A stretch of 64,000 nt of DNA from Tetrapyrgos nigripes (Eukaryota; Basidiomycota; Agaricomycetes; Agaricales; Campanellaceae), in NCBI GenBank assembly GCA_013368315.1, contig JAACJM010000190.1:99617-163616 (forward strand), in the 5' to 3' direction. The position numbers and the translations under genes were made by a program. Positions 46,687 through 57,433 of this stretch are shown piece by piece; the first letter of the stretch is position 1; each line of letters opens with the position of its first letter. The notes beneath the pieces are model-generated. The model was given only the letters and a program-made list of their open reading frames with translations. It made no database searches and was not told where the DNA came from.

Positions 46687-47956
46687 ATGACACATGCGTC
46701 TTCATCTCCGTCTTCATTCCCATCTTCTGCACTGCAAGATGCCTCCATCACGTTTTTCTCCAGTGTAGAAGGCTCCTGCGGCATCGACTCCGATGATCCA
46801 CAATTCGGGATCCAGAATCCTCACTCTCCGACGTCGTCTTTAAAGGGCGTCTTCGTGCGCTCACGTCAGACTTCCACCATGGTTTCATGCACCAATGGTA
46901 ACTGCGATGGAGAAGACCGACTCAACTTTGCCGCTTTGGCTGGACTGCTAAACCAGACTATCGTCACAGGAGAAGGTAGTGCTGCTGATCTTCCACTCGA
47001 CTGCCACGTCTCGGCTAAAGCATGCGGCTGTGGTCGTCGTGCTCCTTCTCTTTCTCGCAGGACCACCAGTCGCTTTCTCGGTCATGCAGTGACTTCTTCA
47101 GCTGACGCTACCACCGCTACCAATGGCAGCCAAAGAACAATGAGGACTGCGAGGACGTTTACTTTGGAGCCGGTCAGGGTTGTCAGGCGAATGAACGATG
47201 CGAGATCGTTGGAACTTGCTAGGTATGGATCTGAGGAAGAGGCGCGAGATAGAACGGGGGCAGAGGCAGAGCAAGACAAAGAAGAGGAACAGAAGACGAT
47301 GGTGAAGAGGTCCATTACGTGGAAGAGAACTCTATCGGGGTTCTTGGAGAGGAAGGATTCCAAGAAGGAGAAGGAGAAGAAGAACCAAGGTATGTTCTCA
47401 TATTTTTCCTCATGCCTTCAAACTGACATTTTTGACTTATTCTCCACTAACAGCCAACGCAGGTCAGGCTGATAAGCCCGAAGAAGAACCAATCCCACCA
47501 TCCCCAGCTCCTACCATTGGTAACGAGGTCGTTCTAACAAGTGCCGACATCGGTCCCGTCACCGTCACCGCTCGGACCCTATCCCTCTTCCATGATCTCT
47601 CCAGACCTCGAGGCCGGCGCTCCAAATCCTTGACGTTACCCTTGACATTGGGCAGCCGGCGAAACCAAGGGGGTGAAGAGCTCACATCAGGTGTTAACTT
47701 GCAGCAGCAGCAAGCTCACGACGCCAAATCAAATGAGATCAAGCTGACTGAGGAAGCAACTGCACCTCAGGCTAAGACTCATAGGCCGAAATCGTTATCG
47801 TTTTCGGGCTGGGAACGCGGGGACGGCAACAATCACCACAACCGCGATGATGAAAGGGATGAAGACGACCAAGAGGACGAGGAACTGGATGAACTCACTC
47901 GAGAGGCAAAGGGTGTTGCTTGGAGGGTTGGGAAGGAATGGGGGTATGCCATTTAG
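46687..47956 (+). CDS. Family Y copy B, intact protein of unknown function
   Basis: Two exons, 46687-47389 and 47454-47956, give 401 aa. I do not recognise the family. The N-terminal third is Ser/Thr-rich (SSSPSSFPSSALQDASITFF). A possible folded segment follows (RLNFAALAGLLNQTIVTGEG, CHVSAKACGCGRRAPSLS). The middle is Arg-rich (TMRTARTFTLEPVRVVRRMN) and then strongly charged (EEEARD..EQDKEEEQK, KKEKEKKNQ). The second exon is Pro- and Glu-rich and ends DEELDELTREAKGVAWRVGK. No signal peptide or membrane helix is evident, so a disordered cytosolic or nuclear protein is likely. It lies 489 bp upstream of family X copy 3 in the same direction, and the two genes were duplicated together. Confidence 0.6.
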
Positions 47957-48361
47957 GACCTGGTGGTCTTTTAGCTACATATACTGGTCAATGGATGCCC
48001 CTCCTGCATGTTGAAGACATCTTACCAGAAAATTTTTGGATTTCTCCCTTTCCTTTCTCCTTCGTCTTCTTTTAATTTACAGAATCGTGTCCGTTTCCGA
48101 TCTTCAATCTCCTTCACACCCCCACTGACACCAGAGTTGCTACTCTTGATTATGCCCTGTATGCCTGTACGCTCCCCCATCATGACTACTTCCTATGCCC
48201 TCCAATGAAACTTCCAAGTTCCTATGCATTCCAATGAACTCGATCTGTTGTTTGTCTGATCACGATTCACGAGGACGCGCGCGCTTCTACCAAAGATTCC
48301 CATCTGTCATGATCTGATGCATTTCCTTTCATCTCGAGCTTAAAGTAACCCACTGTAGGCG

Positions 48362-48370
48362 TCATATAAA
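48362..48370 (+). promoter_or_regulatory. TATA box of family X copy 3
   Basis: CATATAAAG lies about 80 bp upstream of the ATG at 48445. The same word is kept in the left duplicate upstream of copy 2 (TTTATATG at 22194-22201 on the plus strand). Confidence 0.5.
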
Positions 48371-48444
48371 GTCAGAAGTTTCCATGGTCTCTATTCCAAC
48401 TTGATTCCGACCCCCACTCCGCTGTCACTAAGCTCTCAGTACCC

Positions 48445-50636
48445 ATGGGTCAACGACACCAAGTCTTCCTCATAGCTCGTCTCGTCCCTCACGGATCTAC
48501 CACCGGCCAGGCATATTACCGCTGCATCGTAGCTCATCACCATCAATGGTGCTATGGCACACTTCCTCTCAAAGGCACCAGACGATTCCTTGCTCTCCTC
48601 AAGAACGAAAACAATGCAGAAATTATTAGGGATGAAATTCGGAGGGCACAGGGTGTTTATGGACGAAACGTCAAAGGCACAGCAGACGAACGAGGGCCAC
48701 TAATGCCTCTGATGCCTTGTCCATACGCGCTTTTCTTGTTGACTCAGGCATGGGATTGCGATGTTGGAGATGTGAAAGACTCGTATGCGAGTGGTGCTGG
48801 ACTTGATAGTGGGGCTTTGAGCCCTAATATGCCGAGCTTTGGAGGAGGTGAGTGGCATTGAACCTTTAAATCCTCTTGAGAACGCAACTGACTCAGATCC
48901 TGTTACTTTCTGTAGACAATAACGACGGGATCACCATCATCGACGTCACTGACCCTGCTGATCCCGCATACTGCTTCGTCTCTTCTCCGGGAAGTGGACC
49001 CATTGACATGAAGGGCTACGCTGGGTGCTACTACGACTTGAAAGAGGAAGATGACAGCCTAGAACCCGTGGAAGATTATGTCCTTGAGGCTGTCCGGGCT
49101 CTTGAAGGTGTTCGAGTCATCACTTCTGGTATGCTCGCAGAAGCCTGGCCTCGTGAATACAAGGCTAACGCTGGTGTGACCAAGGCTACTAGTAGCAACT
49201 CCACAGGCAATGCTGCCTCGGAGCTCCAAGCTGAAGTAGACTTGGTTCCGTCCCTCGTCGAATTGTCCATTTCTCCGGCGGTAGAGCGTAGTCTTTCTAC
49301 CGAAGATACCAGCGAACTAGAGGAGATGGTGTGGCAGCCAGGAAAATCTGAACTCATAAAGAAGGTGCTGATGGCGACGAACCCATTCCCTGATAACGGA
49401 ATCTCCCTTCTCGTCAAGATTCTCGAGCACGAGTTCAACTCTTCCAACGGCAACCGCTTCATTCTCAATCTTTCCTCTTTCCCTTCACTCTCCTCGGAGC
49501 AGATTCTTCGTGTAATCAACACCTTGTCAAGCACATACCCATCCATCAAATCCCTAAACCTTTCCGGAAATCAAAACATTTACGCTTCCACTGTCGCCGA
49601 AGTGCTCAAGGCCATACCCGGGTTGCTCCGTCTTATCTTACTCAACACGGGCATTCCAGATGATGACCTACTCGATCTCATGTCCGCTTCTCCCGCTCTC
49701 TTCTACCACCTCCACGATCTAGTCCATCCCGCCTTCCTTCGCTCAACCAGTATCCAATCGCAATTGAGTAGGGATCATCAGTCTTCGTCTTTGGAAGCTC
49801 TTCACCCTGCGTACCGACATGGTCTAACAGCAATTTTCGATGCCAAAACTGTGGCCTCCGTCCCGTTCTTTAACCCAGAGCAGCTTATACGCGCTGTGAC
49901 GCGTCAGCTGACTGTTTTGACTTCTACAGAGAACGAGGATCCGTTCTTTTCTTCATCGTACGGCCAGGGCGGATTAGGACCAGCACTTGCGTTATCTGCT
50001 GGTACTACCATCATGCCGGCTCAGAGAGATGAAAGGGGAAAAGAAGTCTTCGAACCCGTGGTCGTGGTCGATGGAGGAGATGACTGGTATTCACGTACCG
50101 TCGCGTCTATCCCAAGAAGTCACTCCTTGGACTGCTTCATGGGAGTGGGATGGATGTTCTTCCTCAACCTTCCGCAGTTTGGCATGGGGAGTATGGATTA
50201 TGCCTTCATAAAGCCAGACCAGGAGCGGCTTGACAATTACATCAAGGAGAAGTCAAACTCCGACTCAGGCTCAGGTCCGAGTCCTGCTTCTGATTCCATG
50301 TTTTTACCGGCACAAGTCTTCAAGCTCCACAGCATTAGAGAGTTCGCGAAGGAAATGGAGAAAGAGGGAAGGCCTGCACCGAGCGAGGAATCCATTGCCG
50401 ATTTCGAAGCAGCTCTTGGCGCAGATGATCTGACGCTGGAATCGGACGAGTCTTTGGTGGCAAAGATGCAGGCTGGCAGTCAGGGCGCAGCTTCCGCTGC
50501 CATGGAGATGATGAGGAAGTTCAAGGTGGTGAAGATGATGGACGAGGCGCAGTTCATGGTCCTCAAGCGGAATTGCGAAATACAGTTTCCGATGATGCTC
50601 CATATGAATTTGGGTAGTCTGGTGTTTACCATGTAG
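48445..50636 (+). CDS. Family X copy 3, intact 707-aa protein of unknown function
   Basis: Two exons, 48445-48847 and 48916-50636, give 707 aa. The N-terminal module reads MGQRHQVFLIARLVPHG, YYRCIVAHHHQWCYGTLPL, RFLALLKNENNAEIIRDEIR and CPYALFLLTQAWD. Exon 2 opens NNDGITIIDVTDPADPAYCF. A leucine-rich, repeat-like region follows at about residues 280-380 (ILNLSSFPSLSSEQILRVIN, SIKSLNLSGNQNIYASTVAE, LRLILLNTGIPDDDLLDLM), resembling an RNI-like fold. The C-terminal part has LFYHLHDLVHPAFLRSTS, AYRHGLTAIFDAKTVASVPF, VVVVDGGDDW and MDYAFIKPDQERLDNYI, and ends in a helical, acidic tail. There is no signal peptide or membrane helix. It is the only intact copy of four in the window. I know of no assigned function; similar hypothetical proteins are expanded in some Agaricomycetes. 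Confidence 0.75.
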
Positions 50637-50890
50637 GGCGCGTCCCGCAAAAAGTTATTATGGAATCCCGATCGGCAGGTCAGTGGCTTAACGAAATTAT
50701 CCTCAACTGACCTCTTATTTTACCTATAGGCCTCAATTATCGTGTCTACAAATTTGGTCAAGATATTCGTTCCATGTTATCATTTCTGGTTCGTTTTTGA
50801 TCGTAAAATTTGGAAGATAGCGTTATGTATGTTAATGGTTTCCGTCTATAAAATAAAAATCTCAGTGTGGTTATGAACGATTAGCAGAGC

Positions 50891-51560
50891 GCCTCCCTTG
50901 CCAAGCCAGGCAAGTAACTATTCATGGCTACCACGGAGGTTCCAAATCCTACATTTGCTATCGCTGCCAAGAACGCCGATATCCACCATGTCACGGTATT
51001 TGAGAGCAAGAGAAGAAAAGGGGTCGCGGAGAGTGCACCGGAGAATGCGAAACTCAGTAAGAGACGTTTGCGTCGGGAAGGATGGTCTGCGATACCTCCG
51101 ACAGAGATAACCGCCGATCAGTATTTTGGACAAAAAACTGGTTGACTGGTGCCTGCCAAGATTTGGTGGGCGCCAATGGAAACCAGTCACCATTCATTAA
51201 GCGAGCTTAAGCGACCAGCCAAGTCCAAAATCCCACCAGTAAAAATCTTAAATGGCAACGCGCACAACCTCTGCTAGCTTCTGTCCCTCTGTTTTATGTT
51301 AAAATAACTTCATTTCTATGTGAGATAATCTACCTACTAGGAATATTGGTGAAGGTACGAGGGGGCCGAGATGTAATCAGGCATTTTTGGCTGTACCAGT
51401 CGAACCAGTCGAACCAGTCCGCCAAATATTTGTCAAAATACTGATCGGCGGCCGGCGGCCGTCAGAGCTTGCACAAATCTTGCAGGAATACTGAGAAAGA
51501 GTACACTTATAAACTGTAGCATGACAATTAGGATTGAGCAAAGGAAATGAACGGATGATA
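50891..51560 (-). pseudogene. Partial ATG22 copy, split by a MITE
   Basis: In reverse complement, about 51450-51560 and 50891-51112 match 34019-34339 of the intact ATG22 gene, including the intron between exons 2 and 3 (TCATTTCCTTTGCT...CTACAG), so the copying was at DNA level. The codons correspond to LYVFSVSVFLQ through NSYLPGLARE. The first two exons and everything after LAREA are absent. A 337-bp TIR element sits in the middle. It follows the membrane-protein gene at 51755-53420 in the same order as the intact ATG22 follows the cupredoxin gene. Confidence 0.85.
51113..51449. mobile_element. 337-bp MITE with 16-bp terminal inverted repeats
   Basis: The ends are GCCGATCAGTATTTTG and its exact reverse complement CAAAATACTGATCGGC. 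It interrupts the ATG22 fragment between ACAGAGATAACC and GTCAGAGCTTGCA; the intact gene has ACAGAGATGACCGTTAGAGCTTGCA there. No coding capacity. A clear target duplication could not be fixed because the right flank has acquired a GGCCGGCGGCC stretch. A GTCGAACCA direct repeat lies inside near 51398-51415. Confidence 0.8.
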
Positions 51561-51754
51561 CGCAAATAGGAAATTCTTAGTTGAGATATCCTTCAGAATG
51601 CATTTTGACATAGCGGAGAAGTCGAACCGATATTTCGGCGGCACGCAGGTACACAGCCACTGACACGCTGGCACGGAAGCCTTTTGCCAAAACACTATAG
51701 TCCTCTTCTCTTGTCAAGTCCCTGTACCGATAACAAAACACGCATACAGTTTTT

Positions 51755-53420
51755 CTACTGTGTCAGACCAATCTGTGTCCCATTCTGCGATTCATAGGCA
51801 GGTGGTACCAAATATCTACTCATCTCCCTGTTCATCCTTTCCATCCTCGCTTGCATCTCTCTCATTTCAGCCTGCAAGTCGGTATGATTCGGAGACGTGT
51901 TTGAAGATTGACCCTGCTCCCCAGATACTGATCCAGAAGAAGTACTGGATGACTGCCCTGCAGTTTGGTTATTTATCTTTTTTGTCAATCTTCCCTGGAC
52001 CGGCTCGCTGAGCATGAAAGGCTCTGGAAATCCTTCAACCCCGGGAATGGGTATGGAATAAATTCGAGAATCTGAAAAAGATTTGTTGTCACCCAACAAA
52101 ATGATCAGCTTAGTGTGTTACACTTTAAGGAAAAGGAATTCGGCTGACCATGAAATTCATCACTTAGGATTTCAGAGGCACTCTGATAACGTCCTCTTGA
52201 CCGATTTCTCCGCCACATCCACAAAGCCAAAAACCAACATAGCACAGAATACAACTCCTCCTACGACTCCGCCCACAATTGCGCCTAGATTAGGTGATTT
52301 ACTGGAAGGTCCTGGGCTAGACTCCCCATTGGGAATGGGGTCTTCACTGCTATTCGTGATGGATGTGCTGGAGAAGACAGGTTTATCCATAATCGTGCGG
52401 AATGATGGTGTGTACGTCAAGTAGTCAATTTTTACCGTCGCTCCTCCACCCGCTTCCAGCAGTACAAATGTGATATTATGTTTTCCCGGATCCAGGGGGG
52501 TTTTTGTCTGATAGTAAACAAAATGTGGTGTAGGAAAGAAGGAAGTAGTGGGGGGAGCCTGATCATCCGTTGAGCCTACTCCAAGAGCTTGAAAGCTGAG
52601 GTTTTGTGTGTCACCAACTCCATCCACTATTGTTTGAAACGCCAGGAAAGAGCTGTGTTCTGTGAGGGGAGGAGAGAAACCTGCTATCGTGGCGGAGGAC
52701 CCTGTGAATTGCAATGACGGAATGATCAGCTTGTGCCCCAAGCTTAGCATACGAAACTGCCTTTACCAGCAAACTGGAACGTGAACGAAGCCCCTGCTGT
52801 AGATGTGACATGTGTGCCATTTCCATGTGCAAAAACGATCATTGGGGGAATCTCTTCCTCCGCAGGGATCGTGAAATTAGTGGGCTGTTCTTCCCAACTC
52901 CCATTCCACTGAATCTCCAGTGCATCAGAATCATCCACCATGATTGTTTCACCGGTTAACAGAGTGCCATTTGCCACTGTGAGCAATAAATAATCCACGT
53001 TCAGGCTACCAAGATCTGAACCCAACTTGAATTCAAACGTATTGGAGGACTCAGACTCTGGGGTGATATACCATTGCCCTCGAGTGCGTGCCTTTGGAAA
53101 TGAATGATTTACACCATTGATAGTGAAGATGGGGGATTCTTCAGGAGGAGGTGTTGATCCAAAGAATGCAGTGGATAGGCCTGTAGGATAAATCGTATAA
53201 TTCTTGATCTCACTTATTCTTTGACGGTATAGTGATCAATGAACTCACCAACGAACCTATAGCGAAGTGACGCGTCGGAGTTGTATATGGGCAGTACACT
53301 CCCATTAAACCCTTCACCTTTCTCCGACTGACGGACCGTGGCTTTGTATTCAAAGTTCCATGCTTGACTGAAATTTGGCTGACTAATAAAAACGTCATCT
53401 ATCACAATAGCCACAGACAT
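51755..53420 (-). CDS. Single-pass membrane protein of Agaricomycete type; tail shared with the cupredoxin gene; possible 1-bp frameshift
   Basis: The minus strand, about five exons, begins at 53420 (MSVAIVIDDVFISQPNFSQA), though a signal-peptide exon may be missing. The ectodomain has two beta-rich halves typical of fungal surface proteins: TINGVNHSFPKARTRGQWYI, MVDDSDALEIQWNGSWEE, HVTSTAGASFTFQFAG, GSSATIAGFSPP and VKIDYLTYTPS. A Ser-rich linker and a transmembrane helix (LGAIVGGVVGGVVFCAMLV) follow. The frame then needs correction at an A5 run (52229-52233, plus strand): with four A the reading continues LWMWRRNRSRGRYQ. The cytoplasmic tail (EPFMLSEPVQGRLTKK, DLQAEMREMQARMERMNREM, YLVPPAYESQNG) closely matches that of the gene at 32050-33564. 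It could be a recent pseudogene or a sequencing slip. Confidence 0.65.
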
Positions 53421-54711
53421 CGTGATAAACTGAAATAATAGAAACTTGTATTGAAGGCTATCAGCTCATTTTACGTCCACTATTGACATGTAAGACACCT
53501 ACAAGGAAGGACAACTCAGTGACAAGGTTTCCGAGTGTGATACTGGACCAGCCAAGATGAAGGAGTAGGGGTTGCAATTGGGAGGGCAAGGGCTCTTATA
53601 GCGCCAGTTGTTATAACAGTTATGACAGATGGTAACAAGTAAGGCGTTAATCAATCACCGCTGGTGGCACTGGCGACGTGATCTAGTCCTGAAGCTGAAC
53701 AATTTACTGCTTTGAGCCGTTTCAAATTGAGTATCGCACAAGACAAAAACCAAGTTTGAGTCGATATCTGCGCGCTCTAGATGTCCGTTTTGTCTTGTGG
53801 CGTAGATAATGGATGGCTGTCGCAAAATCACCAAGACAATAGTGATGGTCTTTCAGCCCAAAGAGGAGGTCATCGACAATAATGAGTAAAAGCGTTCAGC
53901 TTAACGAAAGGAAGTACACCGTCCCAGCCACTCGATATAGAGTACAAGTTGCTTCAAGTTGGATGCCGGTCTTAAGACCGAGCTTTCACTCGAAACTAAA
54001 GCACCATTTGATCTTGTTCGCGTTCCCGGGCCTGCCTTCATTGCTTTGGAATTCGTACGTACGCCGTTGAAAAGTGGCAAGAACGAGAGGAGACCGAGTA
54101 GGCGACGCAATTTTTTCCAGAGCAGCCTTGAGACGCTGAGTGAATTGTATTGCTCATGCTCTAGCGGAAGTTGGGTCACCAGCGCATGCCAAGTATCCGG
54201 CGAGAATTGATGGAGAACAACATCCCAGTATTTCTAAGATATAGATCCAGTAGGGAAATCACAGCATCATAAAGTGCTCCGTATCTTTTGCCTCGCAGTA
54301 TAGTAAACCGTAAAGCAGATGGTGGTTTGAAGCAAAGCTCGGATTGCCGGACAGACAACTTTCCACGCCACCGTAGTAGTCACACCCCGTGATTCCTACG
54401 TTTTGGATGTCACACCTGCCTCGAATCAGATTTCTTTGCGTTAGCCTTTCATCGAAACGCGTCTCTCGTCGCGCTCTACTGCCACAGGTAAGCCTTTCAT
54501 TGCTGGGTCTTCTGCTCTCCTCTCTTACCCTGTAGCCATACTTTCTGTCTTCTGGACGCGCTTATGACCTTACCCGCAATGTCACGAAAGCCCAGCTAGC
54601 TCGCTTTGTCTCTGTCGTTGTGCCTCTGCTTCTTCGAGGATTCTACACCTGCCATCCGCTACCGCTGCTACGTACCACATACCACATACTACCACATCTC
54701 ATCAGTGAAAG
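53421..54711. other. Intergenic region between the divergent membrane-protein and SUMO genes
   Basis: No gene is supported. A CTATAAGAG word on the minus strand near 53595-53603 may be the TATA box of the membrane-protein gene. The SUMO promoter should lie near 54400-54700. Frames at 53882-54210 have no recognisable similarity. Confidence 0.4.
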
Positions 54712-55629
54712 ATGTCTGCTGAACCAGAAGACGTGAAGCCTGACGCCGAGAAAGAGTCTAAACCAAAGTTGACTATAAACATTGCGCACGAGCATAATTG
54801 TGAGTACATAGCTCGGCTGTGTTTCCCTCTGTCCTCGCCTTGCTAGTTTCCTGACTTTCTCTATGTCGCTGTTGTCCTGCCTCCAATGTGTTGTGTCGTT
54901 GTCGGTCGTTGTCCCATCCTGTCTCGCCTCGTCTTGCATTTCGCGTCACGTAAATCTTCATTTCATCTGGGAAAACGACCTCTAGCTGTCGCAGTGAAAG
55001 TAAAGGCCAACACCCCATTCAAGAAGGTTTTTGAAGCTGCTGAGGTGCGTAAAAGTATCTCGGTTTGTGTGGATTGTGATTTGCTGACTTTTTGCTTTGT
55101 TGTCTTACTTGCCTTAATCAACCTATACGCTACTTCCTCTGCTTTTCCGCTGGCCCTTCCCTGTTCCTGTATTCCATCCCTTCGTCAATGTTGCCTCCTG
55201 GTCGCCTTTCCTTCACCTCTCACCACGACGTACTTTCTGCGCCCCGTTGTCCTGTGTGTGATCTATGTGGACGGTCCATCCTTGTAGCAACGATTTGGAA
55301 AGGACCCTGGTACGTTCCATGCGCTTTCTACCCTTTCCGACGTTGCGTACTGATCGTATGTTCTCCTCTCCAGGAACGTTCAGATTCTTTCTCGCCGACC
55401 AGCGAATCCGGCCGACAGATACACCCGCTAGTGTGAGTGTACTTTCCTTTCTCCTTGCTGTATAACCTCGTCACTCGTCACTCATCACTCCTACTCGTTT
55501 GTTTTCGTTCACCCTATGCCCTGCTCTTTCCTTGGGAATATAAACGTAACAAATTAGCTCGACATGGAGGACGGAGACCAAATTGACGCGTTCATAGAAC
55601 AACAAGGTGGTGGAACTGGATGGAGGTGA
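54712..55629 (+). CDS. SMT3: SUMO (small ubiquitin-like modifier)
   Basis: Five exons, 54712-54799, 54986-55044, 55288-55309, 55374-55432 and 55558-55629, give 99 aa. The flexible N-terminus (MSAEPEDVKPDAEKESKPKL) contains a VKPD element near a possible self-SUMOylation site. The beta-grasp fold follows: LTINIAHEHN, VAVKVKANTPFKKVFEAA, QRFGKDPGTFRFFLADQRI, then LDMEDGDQIDAFIEQQ. The C-terminus is QQGGGTGWR, so a SUMO protease must remove the last residues to expose the conjugation glycine pair; which of the overlapping GG pairs is used is ambiguous. Length and architecture fit SMT3. It stands alone with no functionally linked neighbour. Confidence 0.93.
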
Positions 55630-57433
55630 ATGGCCTAGGAATGGAATGAATCTAGCTTTTTTCTTCGTAGCGGCTTACTTGACAGATTTGTGGTGTAACA
55701 TCCGGTCGTGTTGTTCTACTCTAAGTATACTCTGATATTGTATTGATAAAGCACTCTAAAAAGATTTGACAACGCATGTTCTTTATGTTATGGTCTGGCC
55801 CGCGTGGAATGGTACTGAGGTTGAAGGCGAGCGATGTAGCGATGACGTGCAGCTGAGTCCCGAAACTGCAGTGCTGCACCTCACAACGTTCTTGGCTGTC
55901 GGTATGTACTACACCCGCAGCTTTGTTCCAGCAGAAGCATCCCATCGTCTGTCCGTCCCGTCGACTTCATGCAAGCAACTCGCCCAGTCATTTTTATGGG
56001 TGTAGGAGCTAGCTGCTACACCAGGGCTTGACGACCTTTAAGCTTCAAACTTTAGACGTCAGTTTACAGTGCGTGTCCCTTGAAAATGTGACGTGAAGAA
56101 TCGGAGAGTCGGAGTCATGGAGGTAATGTCTGGGAGTGTGGGATTTGAGAGCGTGGAGGCGTTGGCGTGTCAGTGCGAAGGGTGTACTGGCAGCAGTCGC
56201 GAAGGATAGGGATGGGGAAGAGAGAGCTTGTCAATTGAACTGCATATAGAAGTCTTGACCCTTTGCTTTACAGGTAAGAGGCCTACTGAAGAAGAAAGAT
56301 TCGAATACTCTTCAAGTTCCGGAGGTTGGAAATGGTGCTTAGAAACTCACCTCACAGAATGCAGAGCATTGGTAAGAAATACGTGGCAATTCGCGAGAGA
56401 TGAGTACTTGAGAGTCTTGAGAGATGGACTGGTTATTGAGGAACGCCCCAACGGCGTAGCGTGTTCCAGTCATGAGTAGTAGTCTGGATAAGTCATCGAC
56501 TTATGCACGCTCGATCCTTTTCGGGGGCGTTTGAAAAGCTAATAAACAACTAAAAAGAAGAGCACTCGGTGAGTATGGGGAAAGCTGTGTCCCGACCTCA
56601 CCGACGGGTTCGGGCTTTGCCGCCCTAGATAAAAATTATCGCATTCCATCAACATTCCATACCTTCATTCCATACCTTTTTCTATCTTCGCCTTCTCTCA
56701 GTTCCCTAATTCCCCAAGCGCACTCTATTGCACTGCAATTGGCGTGGAAGGAGGACTGCTCCTTCTGATGTGCATACCTTCTTAGAACCACACTGCAAGG
56801 ATTCAGCTTTGAATGATCAGAATCTTCTGAATGTCCTCCGGCGTGCATCCTCTTACTGAGGGTTACCACACCACAGCTCTACACCGGAATAATGGAATGG
56901 CTAAAGCACCAAGGAATAGGCGAGTAGTGCTTTTGTACCCTCAAAGTATTTTTCCTTTCTAACGATGCATACATACGTAGCGAGACACCATGACTGCGAG
57001 AATCCCTCATGACCACAAGAGAAAAAAAAACAATAATAAAACAACAAACTTTAGTACAACGTCCGCCGCTAGCCTGGACCAGGCTCGTCGTGGCGCGCTC
57101 GCGAGTACTACACCCATTCAATTATGGCCCTACTCTCTGTTCGACGCCCTTCAAGTTCCTGCGCTTAAATCCCTTATAGAGGTGTTATTGTTGTCCACAT
57201 GTACGGAGGCTCGGATACATACCCTACTATATGAGCGGTCTTCAAATTACTCTCAGGCTCAACAATGGAACAGACGACACAAGACTTTTTGGGAAGGTCA
57301 AAGCGTAACTTGCTAATATGCTATAAGGGCACACTATTGTCCGTGTTCGTTTTCAACCATCTTGTTCCGCTACCTCCACCACTTTCCAACCCAATTATAT
57401 CGTTGCGTTGCTTCAGCTACAACATTCACTTTG
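55630..57433. other. Intergenic region between SUMO and the low-complexity gene
   Basis: No complete gene is supported in 1.8 kb. A plus-strand frame near 56265-56479 (TEEERFEYSSSSGGWKWCLE, RALVRNTWQFARDEYLRVLR) looks coding-like and could be one exon of an unidentified small gene, but I found no convincing start or partner exons. Confidence 0.35.

Larger units (their letters stand above)
46218..50611. repeat. Inverted segmental duplication, right copy (families Y and X intact)
   Basis: This aligns in reverse complement with 18712-24130. The left edge is sharp at GCCAAGAGTCAAGCTCTCC. Both genes here read through without lesions, whereas both partners in the left copy are broken. It retains 61 bp upstream of Y and 73 bp of Y exon 1 missing on the left, and has no transposon in X. 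Confidence 0.9.

Noticed and set aside
50924..51145. Plus-strand 73-codon frame over the ATG22 fragment
   Set aside because: Antisense to the ATG22-derived sequence; an equivalent shadow exists opposite the intact gene.
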